50,944 nucleotides of DNA from an uncultured Chloroflexota bacterium (GTDB taxonomy: Bacteria; Chloroflexota; UBA11872; VXNJ01): assembly GCA_913043205.1 (NCBI GenBank), contig CAJWLF010000015.1:1-50944 (forward strand). The letters are read 5' to 3'. The position numbers and the translations under genes were made by a program. Shown here in pieces: positions 8,788-18,759 of the stretch (position 1 is its first letter; every line of letters starts with the position of its first letter). A model generated the notes under the pieces. That model was not told the origin of the DNA. It was given only the letters and a program-made list of their open reading frames with translations, and searched no databases.

Positions 8788-9564
8788 ATGAGTTCAATTA
8801 GCCCCAACAATCTGTTCAATATACAAGGTAGGACCGCAGTCATAACCGGAGCGGGAAGAGGCATCGGCAAAGGGACGGCATTAGCGTTGTCTAAAGCAGG
8901 AGCTAATGTAGTGGCAGCTGCCCGCTCCTTAAATGAACTAGAGTCTCTAGTAGATGAAATTGCCACATCAGGAGGGAGCGCAATAGCAGTACAAACTGAT
9001 GTATCTGACTCCACTTCAATTCAGAGGTTGTTCGAAACAGCATATTCCGAATTCGGTGCTGTCAACATCTTGTTTAACAACGCGGGAGTAAATCGCCGAA
9101 CAAACTTGCTGGACGCCACACCAGAAGATTGGGACTTTGTACACAATATCAATTTAAAAGGAGCTTACTTCACAATGAAAGAAGCCGTAAATTACATGTT
9201 GAGAAGTAATTACGGCAGGATTATCAATGTCGCATCTCTGACTACTTTCATCGGAATGTCTGGCAATTCGGTATACGGTGCCACCAAGGGGGGCGTAGGG
9301 CAAATGACCAAAGCTATCGCAACCGAGGTGGCTGATACAGGCATTACAGTAAACGCTTTGGCCCCCGGCTACGTACGCACACCATTAACCGAGCCTCTTT
9401 ATCAGAGCGCAGAGTTCAACAATTGGATTATTGGACGGATTCCTATGCAACGATGGGGCACGCCAAAGGATGTTGCTGGGGCAGCACTCTTTCTAGCCTC
9501 ACCCGCAGCTAGCTATATCACTGGGCACATTTTGCCAGTCGACGGAGGCTGGTTAGGGGCATAA
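8788..9564 (+). CDS. Short-chain dehydrogenase/reductase (classical SDR)
   Basis: A 258-residue classical SDR. The cofactor motif TGAGRGIGKG is at residues 20-29, the NNAG motif at 97-100, and the catalytic set is Ser150 (NVASLTTF), Tyr163 and Lys167 (VYGATKGG). The C-terminal LPVDGGWLGA is typical of gluconate 5-dehydrogenase or FabG-like enzymes. The Asp71 after the third strand (VQTDVSD) and the Arg at 46 fit NADP(H) or NAD(H) without deciding. Placement directly after a NIPSNAP gene suggests a small catabolic pair. Confidence 0.9.
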   Translation: MSSISPNNLFNIQGRTAVITGAGRGIGKGTALALSKAGANVVAAARSLNELESLVDEIATSGGSAIAVQTDVSDSTSIQRLFETAYSEFGAVNILFNNAGVNRRTNLLDATPEDWDFVHNINLKGAYFTMKEAVNYMLRSNYGRIINVASLTTFIGMSGNSVYGATKGGVGQMTKAIATEVADTGITVNALAPGYVRTPLTEPLYQSAEFNNWIIGRIPMQRWGTPKDVAGAALFLASPAASYITGHILPVDGGWLGA

Positions 9565-9585
9565 AGACCTGTAAGTCCATTTTCT

Positions 9586-11463
9586 TTACTCGTCATTGCG
9601 CAACACCCTGACGTCCCCTATTCGCCGAGTTATTCCAGAGCTGTCCAAATATTCGAGTAATGCCAAACAGTATTTTCTGCTACTTTGGAAGTAATCCCGC
9701 AGGCCCTTAACATCTATATGCCCATTGGCACTAATTTGCATCTTTACTGCATCTAAAAGGCTTTCAAACATGCGCCTTTCATATGCAATATCGGGGGCTA
9801 CCCGGATCAAACGCCCTGTCCTAACCAGCATTTCAAGCGCTTCTTGTGTAACGCCAGCAGACTCTGCCGATTCACTCAATGAAGGCACCCCAATCCCCGC
9901 ATTGGAGAGACATTCCAGTAACACAGAAACCTTTCGCTCCATGCTGTCGCCTAAACTCACTTCATGCCCTTCCAATGCTATTCGGTCCTCCTCGACGCAC
10001 AGAATGTCCTCGCGCTCCATCGCAGCCACTAGGTCATCAAAGGGGCCTGGGCTTAGCTTAAGTCGTACCCGAAGCTCCTCACGAGCTATCCCTATATCCA
10101 AAGGCTGATTTTCATGTGTTAGCTTAATGATTTGCTTCACCGAATCAACAAGGCTGTCCCAACTGCACTTAGTAAATATGTAGCCACCTACTATGACTAC
10201 CTCTCCTTCACAAACCGCTTTGTCAAAGGCCTCTTTAAATTCCGCTTCACCTAGATGAACAGACTGTCGTAATTCGTTCTGTGTGCTAGGCCCTTGTCTC
10301 TTTAATTGTGTCGACAAAAGGGCTGACAAATCCCCTTCAGCTATCCGATTCAATAACTTAGCCAGACTGCCATCATATCTACGAGCATTAACAGCAGCAG
10401 GGTTCAATATTTTCCCTCCCCCCAAAGTCATAGTGGGTGAAAGCTGCCTAATAATAAAGCGATCTCCATTTCTAGTTGCCATGGGCTCTTCTAACCTAAT
10501 TTGAGCCAATCCTTGGCCTCCTGGCAAAATCTCCTCAGTAGCAAGTAGCCTAATCGTCGCCCTCACAGCAGCTGTCCCACTGTGGAAGACAACACGTATT
10601 GCATTCACGAGTGGCTTCTCCACCGTGTCAAGAAGTCGGATTTGCACATCAAGCAACATACTCGAAGCCACGGCTCCTGGCACACAGAGAACAGACCCTC
10701 TAGTCACTCCATCTATACCAACCCCAGAAATGTTCATCGCCACCCTTCGCCCAGCCTCAGCCATCTGAGCACGTTTTGCATGTGATTGCAATCCACGTAC
10801 CCGCACGATCTTCCCTGACGGCCAAACTTGTAACTCCATCCCTTCTCTAATCGCCCCATCAACTAGAGTCCCTGTAACAACTGTCCCAAATCCTGGCACC
10901 GTGAATACCCGGTCTACTGGAACCCTAGCTAATTGCCGATCGGATTCACTTCTTTTTCCATCAGAACATATTTGCGTGAGCTCGCTAATCAGACCCTGAA
11001 TACCCTCACTCGTTTTCGTGGACGTTCGCATTATCCGGATATGTTCCAATGAAGTCCCACGGAGTAGCACTCTAACTTCGTCTTCAACCATTTCGATTAA
11101 TTCTTGATCCGCCAAATCGATCTTGGTTATCGCAACAACACCTCTACTTACGGAAAGAAGGCTAATGATATCTACATGCTCCCTAGTTTGAGGCATTACG
11201 CCCTCATCAGCCGACACCACCAACAGGACCGCATCTATACCGCCAACTCCGGCCACCATGTTCCTCACGAATCTCTCATGCCCTGGCACATCCACCATGC
11301 TAATTTCAAGGCCTTCAGCCAATTGCAGCCAAGCAAATCCCAAGTCTATCGTCATGCCACGCAATTTTTCATCAGGAAGGCGATCGGGGGCAATCCCTGT
11401 GAGAGCCTCAACCAACGATGATTTGCCATGATCAATGTGTCCGGCCGTCCCAACAGTGATCAC
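9586..11463 (-). CDS. selB: Selenocysteine-specific translation elongation factor
   Basis: A 625-residue SelB, the EF-Tu-like GTPase that delivers Sec-tRNA to UGA codons at a SECIS element. The G domain begins [18 protein letters not shown], with [13 protein letters not shown] (the SelB form of the G2 region), [10 protein letters not shown] (G3) and TKID (G4). EF-Tu-like beta-barrels follow, then a C-terminal region of winged-helix repeats (about residues 380-625) that binds the SECIS hairpin. The start is GTG at 11463, overlapping by one base the stop of the upstream membrane-protein gene (TAGTG). No selA, selC, selD or recognisable selenoprotein is present in this window. Confidence 0.95.
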   Translation of the reverse strand: MITVGTAGHIDHGKSSLVEALTGIAPDRLPDEKLRGMTIDLGFAWLQLAEGLEISMVDVPGHERFVRNMVAGVGGIDAVLLVVSADEGVMPQTREHVDIISLLSVSRGVVAITKIDLADQELIEMVEDEVRVLLRGTSLEHIRIMRTSTKTSEGIQGLISELTQICSDGKRSESDRQLARVPVDRVFTVPGFGTVVTGTLVDGAIREGMELQVWPSGKIVRVRGLQSHAKRAQMAEAGRRVAMNISGVGIDGVTRGSVLCVPGAVASSMLLDVQIRLLDTVEKPLVNAIRVVFHSGTAAVRATIRLLATEEILPGGQGLAQIRLEEPMATRNGDRFIIRQLSPTMTLGGGKILNPAAVNARRYDGSLAKLLNRIAEGDLSALLSTQLKRQGPSTQNELRQSVHLGEAEFKEAFDKAVCEGEVVIVGGYIFTKCSWDSLVDSVKQIIKLTHENQPLDIGIAREELRVRLKLSPGPFDDLVAAMEREDILCVEEDRIALEGHEVSLGDSMERKVSVLLECLSNAGIGVPSLSESAESAGVTQEALEMLVRTGRLIRVAPDIAYERRMFESLLDAVKMQISANGHIDVKGLRDYFQSSRKYCLALLEYLDSSGITRRIGDVRVLRNDE

Positions 11464-14246
11464 TAATAATCCCTTAGAACAAATAGTTGTGGTGTCAACG
11501 ATTTTTTAGTGATTTGAGGGCGCCCTTCAACCATTCTGTATTCACATAAGATCACAGTGGCCACATGTTCATGTCCCGATCTGTATGTCGCCACAAAGCG
11601 CCTGTTCCCGGTGATCGTTCCCGGAGAGGATATACGAGTGGATATAAAGTCGCCTTTATAGGATTGTTGCAAGCTACCAGTGAGAATTTCATACTCAATC
11701 TCTAGTTCTTGAAGATCGCTCCCAGCTAAAGCCTCGCTTCCCCAGCTCGCCACAATCCTAGAAGAATTAGTTGGATCAGCACGTGCAGGAACATCTTCAA
11801 ACACAATGCCAACATTTTTGCCCATACGTCCAGGATTCACGAACCAGACTTTTAATGACAATATGTTGTCTACCGCTTTTGCTTCCCCAAATACCACTGC
11901 TCGTGAGTCGAGCCCAGACACCGCTTCAACAGTTGGCTGCCTTAACAAACGAATTACCCCCACACGCGCCCTACCTTCGCTCAGTGCGAACTCTGCTTCA
12001 AATGGCATACTCATCCTGTCAGTTATTATCCAGTTCATTCCCGGAGCTAAACTGTCAGACTCCGAATCCTCCCCTATACCAAATTTGTAATCCAATTTTT
12101 TACCAGTTGGGTTAACTAGCCCCATCAAAATCTGAGCTGACGCATCACTACGAGAAATCTGTTCATGCGTTCCAACCTTCAAGCCAGAGCTATTCGCCGA
12201 CACTACCAACCCACGACGAGCGCTCACATCTGCTGAGAATCTGGCCTCGGCTAGTTCTTCTGAAGTCAACACATCAATGTGAGGATACTTATACAACCCC
12301 AACGTTCGCCCGGGTGCTAGATTTTCTGACTCAAGTAATCCGTACAATCGAGGGTCCTCACTCGCCCCCAACACTAGGTAATCGATGTCCATGCGTCCAA
12401 ATTCCGGCCCTACGCCGTGGACATACACACCACCAGGCGCATGAATCTTACGGCCGCTTAATTCCGTGGCCACGACCGCAGCAACACGCTTTTCCGTATG
12501 ACTGACGGCCTGGCTCACAAAATGAAACGCCAGCGTGATGGGGCGCATCTTCACTTCAATTGGGACTATATGACCGCCCGCTCTAGGGGAAATTTCTACT
12601 ACTGCTCCTGGTTCCACCTGCTGGGCTATAAATCTGGAGTCTTCTACTATCGAGTGAGGGAGATTCCAAGAAAATCCACGCCAATACCACCACCCTGTTT
12701 GAAACGTATTTCGAACCATAAGAAGCGCTGACATAAGACAAATAATCGTTGCGATTCTTGAGACAAGCTTGCCATTCAAGGGGAATATCCCCAGTGGAAT
12801 CCGCCAATCTCCTGACCGTTCTCTAAGCGTCATTACTCCAGCACTCACAAGCACACTACTCAAAAAAGACAGATAGGAAAGATTCTTCAGGTGGCCGTAT
12901 GGGTAACCCATAATTTCTTTGACCAAATACATGAACCCCAGAAAAGACACTGTTATCAGTCCGGCTGCTAAACGGTCTCCTCTCATCGCAACTAAAGCAA
13001 TCCCCCACAACCCAACCAATGCCCACCAAATCACCTCACTATTGGAAATCAAGTCAGCTAGTGAACTTCCAAGTAACCGGTCCCACAGCCCTCCATCATG
13101 GACCATATGATAAGCCTCGAGCCCCATCCCCATGCTCATAGGCGGAAAAGAAAGGTCCCCCCAAGCATTGCCAAACAAACCTCCAGTGTTACCATAAATA
13201 TCGCCTAGTTTGGGCAAAGACCACATAGCTAGCCAGAACAGCCCCGGAAAAGCTAAAACCACACCTGCTGTAAACATCACTAACGATATTTTCAAGCTCT
13301 CCAGTTTTCGTCCCTGGCCAACAAAAAGACCCACCACTATCGTGGTTCCAACAATCAAAAACAACACACTTATTCCCCAGAAATATGAGGTCAACAAAGT
13401 GGCTGCGAACCCTCCGGCCATCAGTGCTGCCCTACCGTTTAGAGTCCGCATTGCTACAACTACAGACGCGAGAGCCAGGGGCAACAAGGCAAACGACGTT
13501 GCATGTGGTCCAAACCCCATACCACTAAACCACAACGGCAAACCATTGAGAGAATAAAGAGCCGCCCCCAACATAGACGTTCGCCCATTTAGCTGAAGTC
13601 CAACACGGGCAAACAAAAAGACCGCTATCACGCTTAACCCAAGCATCGAATAGAGCACTGGCATGTAGGTGAGAATTGTTGGTTGACCCGTAGCAATACT
13701 CATTAGGGCTATCAGATATGAAAAGCCATGTCCTCGCGATCTAAATTCAGCGGTCGTGAAGTCATCCAAAAACGGACTTGCTAGTGCCCCTTGCATATTT
13801 GACGGATAGTGCTTCAGCTGCTCAGCATAAGGCCAATAGAAGGCCTCATCGACATTCAAGGCCAACAGACTCAGACTTTGCTCCTTCACGTGTGGGATGA
13901 TCGCACAACAAAAGAGGCCAGCCGCCATGGCTGACACAAAGGCCAAATGCTTCCACTGTTGATTTCTCCATCGGTATCCCATCTTCCACACAACAAGTCC
14001 ATTGCCCAATAACCCAATGCATACGAGAACCCAAAAGGCCAGATTTACTGGGAACAGCAGGTTTAAGTAGTACGAGATAATTATTGCAAGTATTAGTCCA
14101 ACAAAAGGGGCCATGGCAACTCTGTAAGGCTTCCAGGGGCCTACACCTAGCAACAACGCAGGAGACAGACCCAAAAACGTCAGGAAGCCACATGTCACTA
14201 ACATGATCCACATAGCCTGAAAAAGAATCATTGTGCCCCCTGGCAA
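11463..14246 (-). CDS. Large polytopic membrane protein, glycosyltransferase-like architecture
   Basis: A 927-residue protein whose first roughly 510 residues form many transmembrane helices. An extracytoplasmic loop after the early helices contains NVDEAFYWPYAEQL and DDFTTAEFRSRGHGFSY. About 400 mostly soluble, beta-rich residues follow. The layout recalls GT-C glycosyltransferases or flippase-linked membrane proteins, where acidic residues in the first outer loop are catalytic, but I recognise no specific family. The ATG at 14231 follows AGGGGG by 4-5 bases and is a better start than the TTG at 14246. Its 3' end overlaps selB, while its function probably lies with the neighbouring glycan genes. 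Confidence 0.6.
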   Translation of the reverse strand: MPGGTMILFQAMWIMLVTCGFLTFLGLSPALLLGVGPWKPYRVAMAPFVGLILAIIISYYLNLLFPVNLAFWVLVCIGLLGNGLVVWKMGYRWRNQQWKHLAFVSAMAAGLFCCAIIPHVKEQSLSLLALNVDEAFYWPYAEQLKHYPSNMQGALASPFLDDFTTAEFRSRGHGFSYLIALMSIATGQPTILTYMPVLYSMLGLSVIAVFLFARVGLQLNGRTSMLGAALYSLNGLPLWFSGMGFGPHATSFALLPLALASVVVAMRTLNGRAALMAGGFAATLLTSYFWGISVLFLIVGTTIVVGLFVGQGRKLESLKISLVMFTAGVVLAFPGLFWLAMWSLPKLGDIYGNTGGLFGNAWGDLSFPPMSMGMGLEAYHMVHDGGLWDRLLGSSLADLISNSEVIWWALVGLWGIALVAMRGDRLAAGLITVSFLGFMYLVKEIMGYPYGHLKNLSYLSFLSSVLVSAGVMTLRERSGDWRIPLGIFPLNGKLVSRIATIICLMSALLMVRNTFQTGWWYWRGFSWNLPHSIVEDSRFIAQQVEPGAVVEISPRAGGHIVPIEVKMRPITLAFHFVSQAVSHTEKRVAAVVATELSGRKIHAPGGVYVHGVGPEFGRMDIDYLVLGASEDPRLYGLLESENLAPGRTLGLYKYPHIDVLTSEELAEARFSADVSARRGLVVSANSSGLKVGTHEQISRSDASAQILMGLVNPTGKKLDYKFGIGEDSESDSLAPGMNWIITDRMSMPFEAEFALSEGRARVGVIRLLRQPTVEAVSGLDSRAVVFGEAKAVDNILSLKVWFVNPGRMGKNVGIVFEDVPARADPTNSSRIVASWGSEALAGSDLQELEIEYEILTGSLQQSYKGDFISTRISSPGTITGNRRFVATYRSGHEHVATVILCEYRMVEGRPQITKKSLTPQLFVLRDY

Positions 14247-14391
14247 AACTGATTTACAGGACCAATATCCAAAGGATTACGCCTCTCCACACAGCCCCAA
14301 ACATTGCCATCGAACCGCGCCCAAGTCCTCTCAATCACTAACATCGTTAATCGATCCCCAGAAATTCGTCGAATACTCCCACTATTGGGAT

Positions 14392-15396
14392 TTAGTAGAA
14401 AGTATGGACTGGCACATCGGCCGTACCCGTTTTAATTTGCTGTTCAACTAGTTTCATATCACTGAGAACCATCATCTCTATGAGTCGCTCAAAGCTGGTC
14501 ACTGGCTCCCACCCCAAAACTTCTTTTGCCTTACTGGCATCGCCAACCAAAGAATCAACCTCCGCAGGTCGCAACATTTGATCATCCGTCACCACATGAT
14601 CTTTGTAATCTAAGTCGACACATCTAAAAGCAAGCTCGACCATCTTTTCCACTGAATGAGTCTCGCCTGTTGCGATAACAAAATCATCCGCCTTCGATTG
14701 CTGCAGCATTTGCCACATAGCTTCAACATAATCTCCTGCATAACCCCAATCCCGACTTGACGCCAAGTTGCCCAACCCCAATGTTTCTTGTAGTCCATGC
14801 TTGATTCGCGCCACGTTATAACTCACTTTTCGTGTTACAAATTCGAGCCCACGTCTTGGGGATTCATGATTAAACAAAATTCCCGAGCATGCATAAAGAT
14901 CATAACTCTCTCTGTAGTTGACTGTAATCCAATGGCCATAAGCTTTTGACACACCATATGGACTGCGGGGATGCAAGGGGGTAAGTTCATTCTGAGGCAC
15001 TTCCCTGACTTTTCCGAACACTTCACTGCTTGACGCTTGATAAAACCTTATATCTTGATTTACGGTCCGAATTGCCTCAAGCATCCGTGTTACGCCTAAG
15101 GCAGTCACTTCTGAAGTCAACACGGGTTGATTCCAAGATGTCAAAACAAACGATTGCGCCCCCAAGTTGTACACCTCATCAGGCTCGTGCTTGTCCAAAA
15201 CATCAATTAGCGACCATTGATCCAGCAAATCCCCTGGAACTAAGGCCACCCTGTCAAGCATATGGGTTATGCGAACCAACGGATCAGAACTAGTACGACG
15301 TACCATGCCGATCACTTCGTATCCCTTCCCCAGTAGGAATTCGGCCAGATACGACCCGTCTTGTCCGGTAATTCCAGTTATTAAAGCTTTCGGCAA
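14392..15396 (-). CDS. gmd: GDP-mannose 4,6-dehydratase
   Basis: A 334-residue extended SDR that converts GDP-D-mannose to GDP-4-keto-6-deoxy-mannose, the precursor of GDP-fucose, rhamnose or perosamine. Characteristic blocks are [19 protein letters not shown] (NADP-binding, with the Gly-Gln-Asp-Gly seen in GMDs), [30 protein letters not shown] (Tyr and Lys of the active site), [10 protein letters not shown] and the typical ending region [21 protein letters not shown]. The start is TTG at 15396 with GGGAG 6 bases upstream. No GDP-fucose synthase or RMD partner is adjacent, so the final sugar is unknown. Confidence 0.93.
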   Translation of the reverse strand: MPKALITGITGQDGSYLAEFLLGKGYEVIGMVRRTSSDPLVRITHMLDRVALVPGDLLDQWSLIDVLDKHEPDEVYNLGAQSFVLTSWNQPVLTSEVTALGVTRMLEAIRTVNQDIRFYQASSSEVFGKVREVPQNELTPLHPRSPYGVSKAYGHWITVNYRESYDLYACSGILFNHESPRRGLEFVTRKVSYNVARIKHGLQETLGLGNLASSRDWGYAGDYVEAMWQMLQQSKADDFVIATGETHSVEKMVELAFRCVDLDYKDHVVTDDQMLRPAEVDSLVGDASKAKEVLGWEPVTSFERLIEMMVLSDMKLVEQQIKTGTADVPVHTFY

Positions 15397-15536
15397 TTAA
15401 ACTCCCACCTTCGATTGTTTCTACACTCATACAACGCTATATCTTGACACTTTAGTACAAGATTAGACACGCAGACGCGAATCCCCGCATATAATGCCCT
15501 CTATCGCACTGTTTTCGTTAGAAATTTTAATACCGC

Positions 15537-16229
15537 TTGTCAGACTCAGAAAATAAATTAATTACGTCAATTGTAATACCAGCAAAAGACGAAGCTGCCA
15601 CTATAGGCGGAGTACTTGACGATGTTATCCAGTATGCAGATGAGATACTGGTTATTGACGGACACTCTAAAGACCAAACTAGAAGCATCGCTAATAGTAA
15701 AGGAGTCAGGGTTGTGCTAGACGGCGGCCTAGGTAAAGGGGAAGCAGTCAGATTGGCTCTTAATGAAGCAAAAGGAGATATCTTAGTCTTCATAGATGCA
15801 GACGGGTCACACGAAGCTTCCGATATCCCAAAATTGATCGCCCCACTCTTAGCAAATAATGCAGATCTAGTCACCGCCTCTCGTCCTAGAGGAGGCAGTG
15901 ATGAAATGACGGGAGACTTCGACCGATTCATTCGATGGTTGGGGCAACAAATCATTATGCTTGCAATCAATTATCGCTTTGGAGTGCGTCTAACTGATTC
16001 CCAAAATGGGTTTCGGGCTATTCGTCGAAGCATTGCACTTAAGCTAGACCTGAAAGAAAACACAACCACGATCGAACAAGAAATGCTAATAAAAATTCTA
16101 CGCTTAGGCTATAGGGCAACGGAGGTTCCTAGTCATGAATACGAGCGCGGAGCAGGAAGATCAAAAATAAGTCTCAAGCGCGCATGGCTTAGATACATCT
16201 ATTCTTGGCTGAGGTATCTCTATTTCTAA
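15537..16229 (+). CDS. Family 2 glycosyltransferase (dolichol-phosphate mannosyltransferase-like)
   Basis: A 230-residue GT-A fold transferase. SIVIPAKDEAATIGGVLDDV opens the nucleotide-binding domain, DGHSKD follows, and the metal-binding DAD is in VFIDADGSHE (residues 87-89). A later block, RLTDSQNGFRAIRR, and the ending YERGAGRSKIS match the DPM1/polyprenyl-phosphate mannosyltransferase subgroup, which loads a sugar onto a lipid carrier at the membrane. There are no clear membrane helices at the C-terminus. The only initiation codon near the N-terminus is TTG 15537, with no obvious ribosome-binding site. It precedes the flippase by 33 bases. Confidence 0.88.
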   Translation: MSDSENKLITSIVIPAKDEAATIGGVLDDVIQYADEILVIDGHSKDQTRSIANSKGVRVVLDGGLGKGEAVRLALNEAKGDILVFIDADGSHEASDIPKLIAPLLANNADLVTASRPRGGSDEMTGDFDRFIRWLGQQIIMLAINYRFGVRLTDSQNGFRAIRRSIALKLDLKENTTTIEQEMLIKILRLGYRATEVPSHEYERGAGRSKISLKRAWLRYIYSWLRYLYF

Positions 16230-16262
16230 TCCACATAAGTCGTTCAGACCATTACTACTAGA

Positions 16263-17576
16263 ATGAGTCTTACAGTTCAAAAATATTGGCTAAAACTACG
16301 CAGGCAATCCGTAGCATTCTTAGTGCTAGCTATGTCAGCAAACGCCCTCTCGTATGTATATCAACTCGTGATGGCCCGGCTTTTGAATCCAGCTGAGTAC
16401 GCAGTTGTCCTAGCAATTGTTTCATTCATAGCCATTTTGCTATTCCCTAGCAATGCGTATCAAGCTGCTGTAGCGGTCGGAACTGGGCACATCTCAGCCA
16501 AAGGCAGTTTCGCGGACGCTTGGCCATTTGCCCTAAGAGCAGCATACATAGGCGGCAGTCTGGCATTAGGGCTAGCATTGATCCTCCTCGCTATGGGTGA
16601 CCCTGTAAGAACAATCTTCGGCTTTGAAGGCTCGTGGGTCCTAAACTGGCTTGCGCTCACCTTTTTCCTTTCGCTTATCCTCTCTTCATTGCGAGGAGCT
16701 TTTCAAGGCGGGCATCGCTTCGCCCTACTAGGAGCATTGATGTTTGTTGAAGCCGCCACAAGAGTGGTGATTTCAATACTGTTGGTAATTCTGGGGTACG
16801 GTGTCGCCGGTGCCACTGCCGGATTTGCGATAGGGTTTGCTATTGCGGCGGTCATGGCTGTTTGGCTTTTATGGCCGCGACATCACGATACAACATCCGT
16901 CAACACTGAAAGCCTATGGATTACTTTACGAGACCAACTACAAGCGGTTCCAGCCACATTCGCTGTGTTCGGAGTACAAGCAATAGACGTCGTCATAGCA
17001 AATTACAAGCTAGCGACAATACAAATGGAGCCTTTCTCTGCCGCAGCTCTGGCCGGGCGCGTAACTTTTTATGCAGCATTTGTCCTTGGATTGCTAATGC
17101 TTCCCAGGTTTACAGAAATGTTTAGCCGCAAACAATGGCGAACAGAGCAAGTCCACAAGAGCTTCTTCGTGATGGCAGGAATTTCTATCGGACCTCTTGT
17201 TGCCGCATTCCTCGTACCAGAAGTGATACACAATCTTTTGGTGGGCCCTCGTTACACATCAGACCCCACACTTCTCAGAACGTATCTAGTCGGAACAGGA
17301 TTTCTAGCGTGGTCTCTATTCCTCACTTACTTTCTAATCTCAGCTAAACAACACAAAATCTGGCGGGTTTTAGTTCCAGTATCAATACTACAGGCACTCG
17401 CATATCTCACAATTGCCACAACAACCCTACATTTTGCCATCATACTTTGTTTGGGTGGAGCCACATCTTGTAGCTACTTAGCTTACTCTGCCCGAAAACT
17501 GATAAAAACGCTTTCTTTGCAACCTTCGATGAATGAATCGGACTCTGAAACTTTTAGCCCTTCCCAGGTCCTTTAA
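16263..17576 (+). CDS. Polysaccharide/lipid-linked sugar flippase (Wzx-like)
   Basis: A 437-residue protein with about twelve transmembrane helices in two bundles and the MOP-superfamily pattern near the N-terminus (QLVMARLLNPAEYAVVLAI). Proteins of this type move undecaprenyl-linked oligosaccharides across the membrane. It follows a DPM1-like GT2 and faces a UXS-like gene, which supports a role in surface glycan export. The ATG at 16263 is the natural start. Its stop overlaps that of the convergent SDR gene by 4 bases. Confidence 0.85.
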   Translation: MSLTVQKYWLKLRRQSVAFLVLAMSANALSYVYQLVMARLLNPAEYAVVLAIVSFIAILLFPSNAYQAAVAVGTGHISAKGSFADAWPFALRAAYIGGSLALGLALILLAMGDPVRTIFGFEGSWVLNWLALTFFLSLILSSLRGAFQGGHRFALLGALMFVEAATRVVISILLVILGYGVAGATAGFAIGFAIAAVMAVWLLWPRHHDTTSVNTESLWITLRDQLQAVPATFAVFGVQAIDVVIANYKLATIQMEPFSAAALAGRVTFYAAFVLGLLMLPRFTEMFSRKQWRTEQVHKSFFVMAGISIGPLVAAFLVPEVIHNLLVGPRYTSDPTLLRTYLVGTGFLAWSLFLTYFLISAKQHKIWRVLVPVSILQALAYLTIATTTLHFAIILCLGGATSCSYLAYSARKLIKTLSLQPSMNESDSETFSPSQVL

Positions 17577-18520
17577 TTCGTCTTTAGCCTCGTAGACATC
17601 CATTCCACAACTATCGGGATACCAACATTGGGAGCAACATTAGGCTGCCAACCCAACACATTGCGCGCCTGAGTAATGTCCGGGCGGCGCCGTACCGGAT
17701 CACGATCCGGCAATGGACCGTACTCTATGGGTAAGTCAACCCCTCTAATCTCCAATATCAATTCTGCTAATTGCAAAATCGTCATTTCCCAGGGACTACC
17801 CAAATTAATTACGCAGCCACGTGCAGCTTCCATAGTCCCGGCTCTAAACAAACCCTCTACCATGTCATCTACGTAACAAAAACTACGAGTCTGAGATCCA
17901 TCCCCAAAAACTCGAAGCGGTTCGTCGAGCAAGGACCTCACTATAAAATCAACCATCGCACGGCCGTCTCTGGGATCCATTCTGGGTCCGTACGTGTTAA
18001 AGATACGCACGATCCTAGCATCTAAGCCTTGGGTCTCCTGTGCGATATAGCTCAGTGTTTCACCAAATCTCTTGCCCTCGTCATAACACGCCCTGTCTCC
18101 CCTCGTATCCACATTGCCTCTATACTCCTCCACCTGTGGATGCTCTAAAGGGTCTCCATAAACTTCAGAGGTGGAAGCAAAAAGAAAAGTCGCATTTGAT
18201 TCAACAGCAAGCTTTATCAGATTAGATGTGCCTACGGTATTTGCTAAAGCCGTTTCCATAGGAAGCTCCATATATCGGGGAGGGCTAGCGGGACTGGCCA
18301 TGTGCCATATGTGATCAAATTCGTTTTCAAATTCAAATTGACCAGTAACATCTGCTTGAACAAATTGGAATTGACTATCATCACCGAAGCTAGCTAGGTT
18401 TACCTTACTGCCCGTACATAAATTATCCACACAAACGACAGAATGACCTTCGGAAAGTAATCGTTCGCATAAATGTGACCCAATAAACCCAGCACCCCCA
18501 GCCACCAATGAACGCTTCAA
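17573..18520 (-). CDS. UDP-glucuronate decarboxylase-like SDR
   Basis: A 315-residue extended SDR with the signatures of UDP-glucuronic acid decarboxylase (UXS): AGGAGFIGSHLCERLL (NAD site), HMASPASPPRY, the ASTSEVYGD block containing Glu119, RACYDEGKRFGE with catalytic Tyr146 and Lys150, and RIFNTYGPRMDPRDGR. UXS makes UDP-xylose from UDP-glucuronate. Small differences (EEYRGNVDTRGDRAC against the usual 'EEYWGNVNPIGPRSC') leave a related nucleotide-sugar reaction possible. The start is TTG at 18520. A 28-codon frame ends 12 bases upstream. Confidence 0.87.
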   Translation of the reverse strand: MKRSLVAGGAGFIGSHLCERLLSEGHSVVCVDNLCTGSKVNLASFGDDSQFQFVQADVTGQFEFENEFDHIWHMASPASPPRYMELPMETALANTVGTSNLIKLAVESNATFLFASTSEVYGDPLEHPQVEEYRGNVDTRGDRACYDEGKRFGETLSYIAQETQGLDARIVRIFNTYGPRMDPRDGRAMVDFIVRSLLDEPLRVFGDGSQTRSFCYVDDMVEGLFRAGTMEAARGCVINLGSPWEMTILQLAELILEIRGVDLPIEYGPLPDRDPVRRRPDITQARNVLGWQPNVAPNVGIPIVVEWMSTRLKTN

Positions 18521-18759
18521 TTCAGTACCATCTAATTCTTCACATTTCCCAAAATCACGACATGACTACTTGTGCCAACAAACTCACCTAGCCTGAATGA
18601 TCCTATCTGTACAAGCATATTTTCGCCTAACGATATATTGCTACGATACGGTTTTCCTTATGTATAAGTTACACCATGCCGCGTCATGCTTGTTAACACT
18701 CCCTCCCACACCTCTGGCTCCGAAATAAATTCGTTCCTTCCGCAGTCAAAGCTTATTCA

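Noticed and set aside
18532-18618. 28-codon minus-strand frame just upstream of the UXS-like gene (starts MLVQIGSFRLGEF)
   Set aside because: It looks protein-like and ends 12 bases before the TTG start, but it is very short and has no ribosome-binding site.
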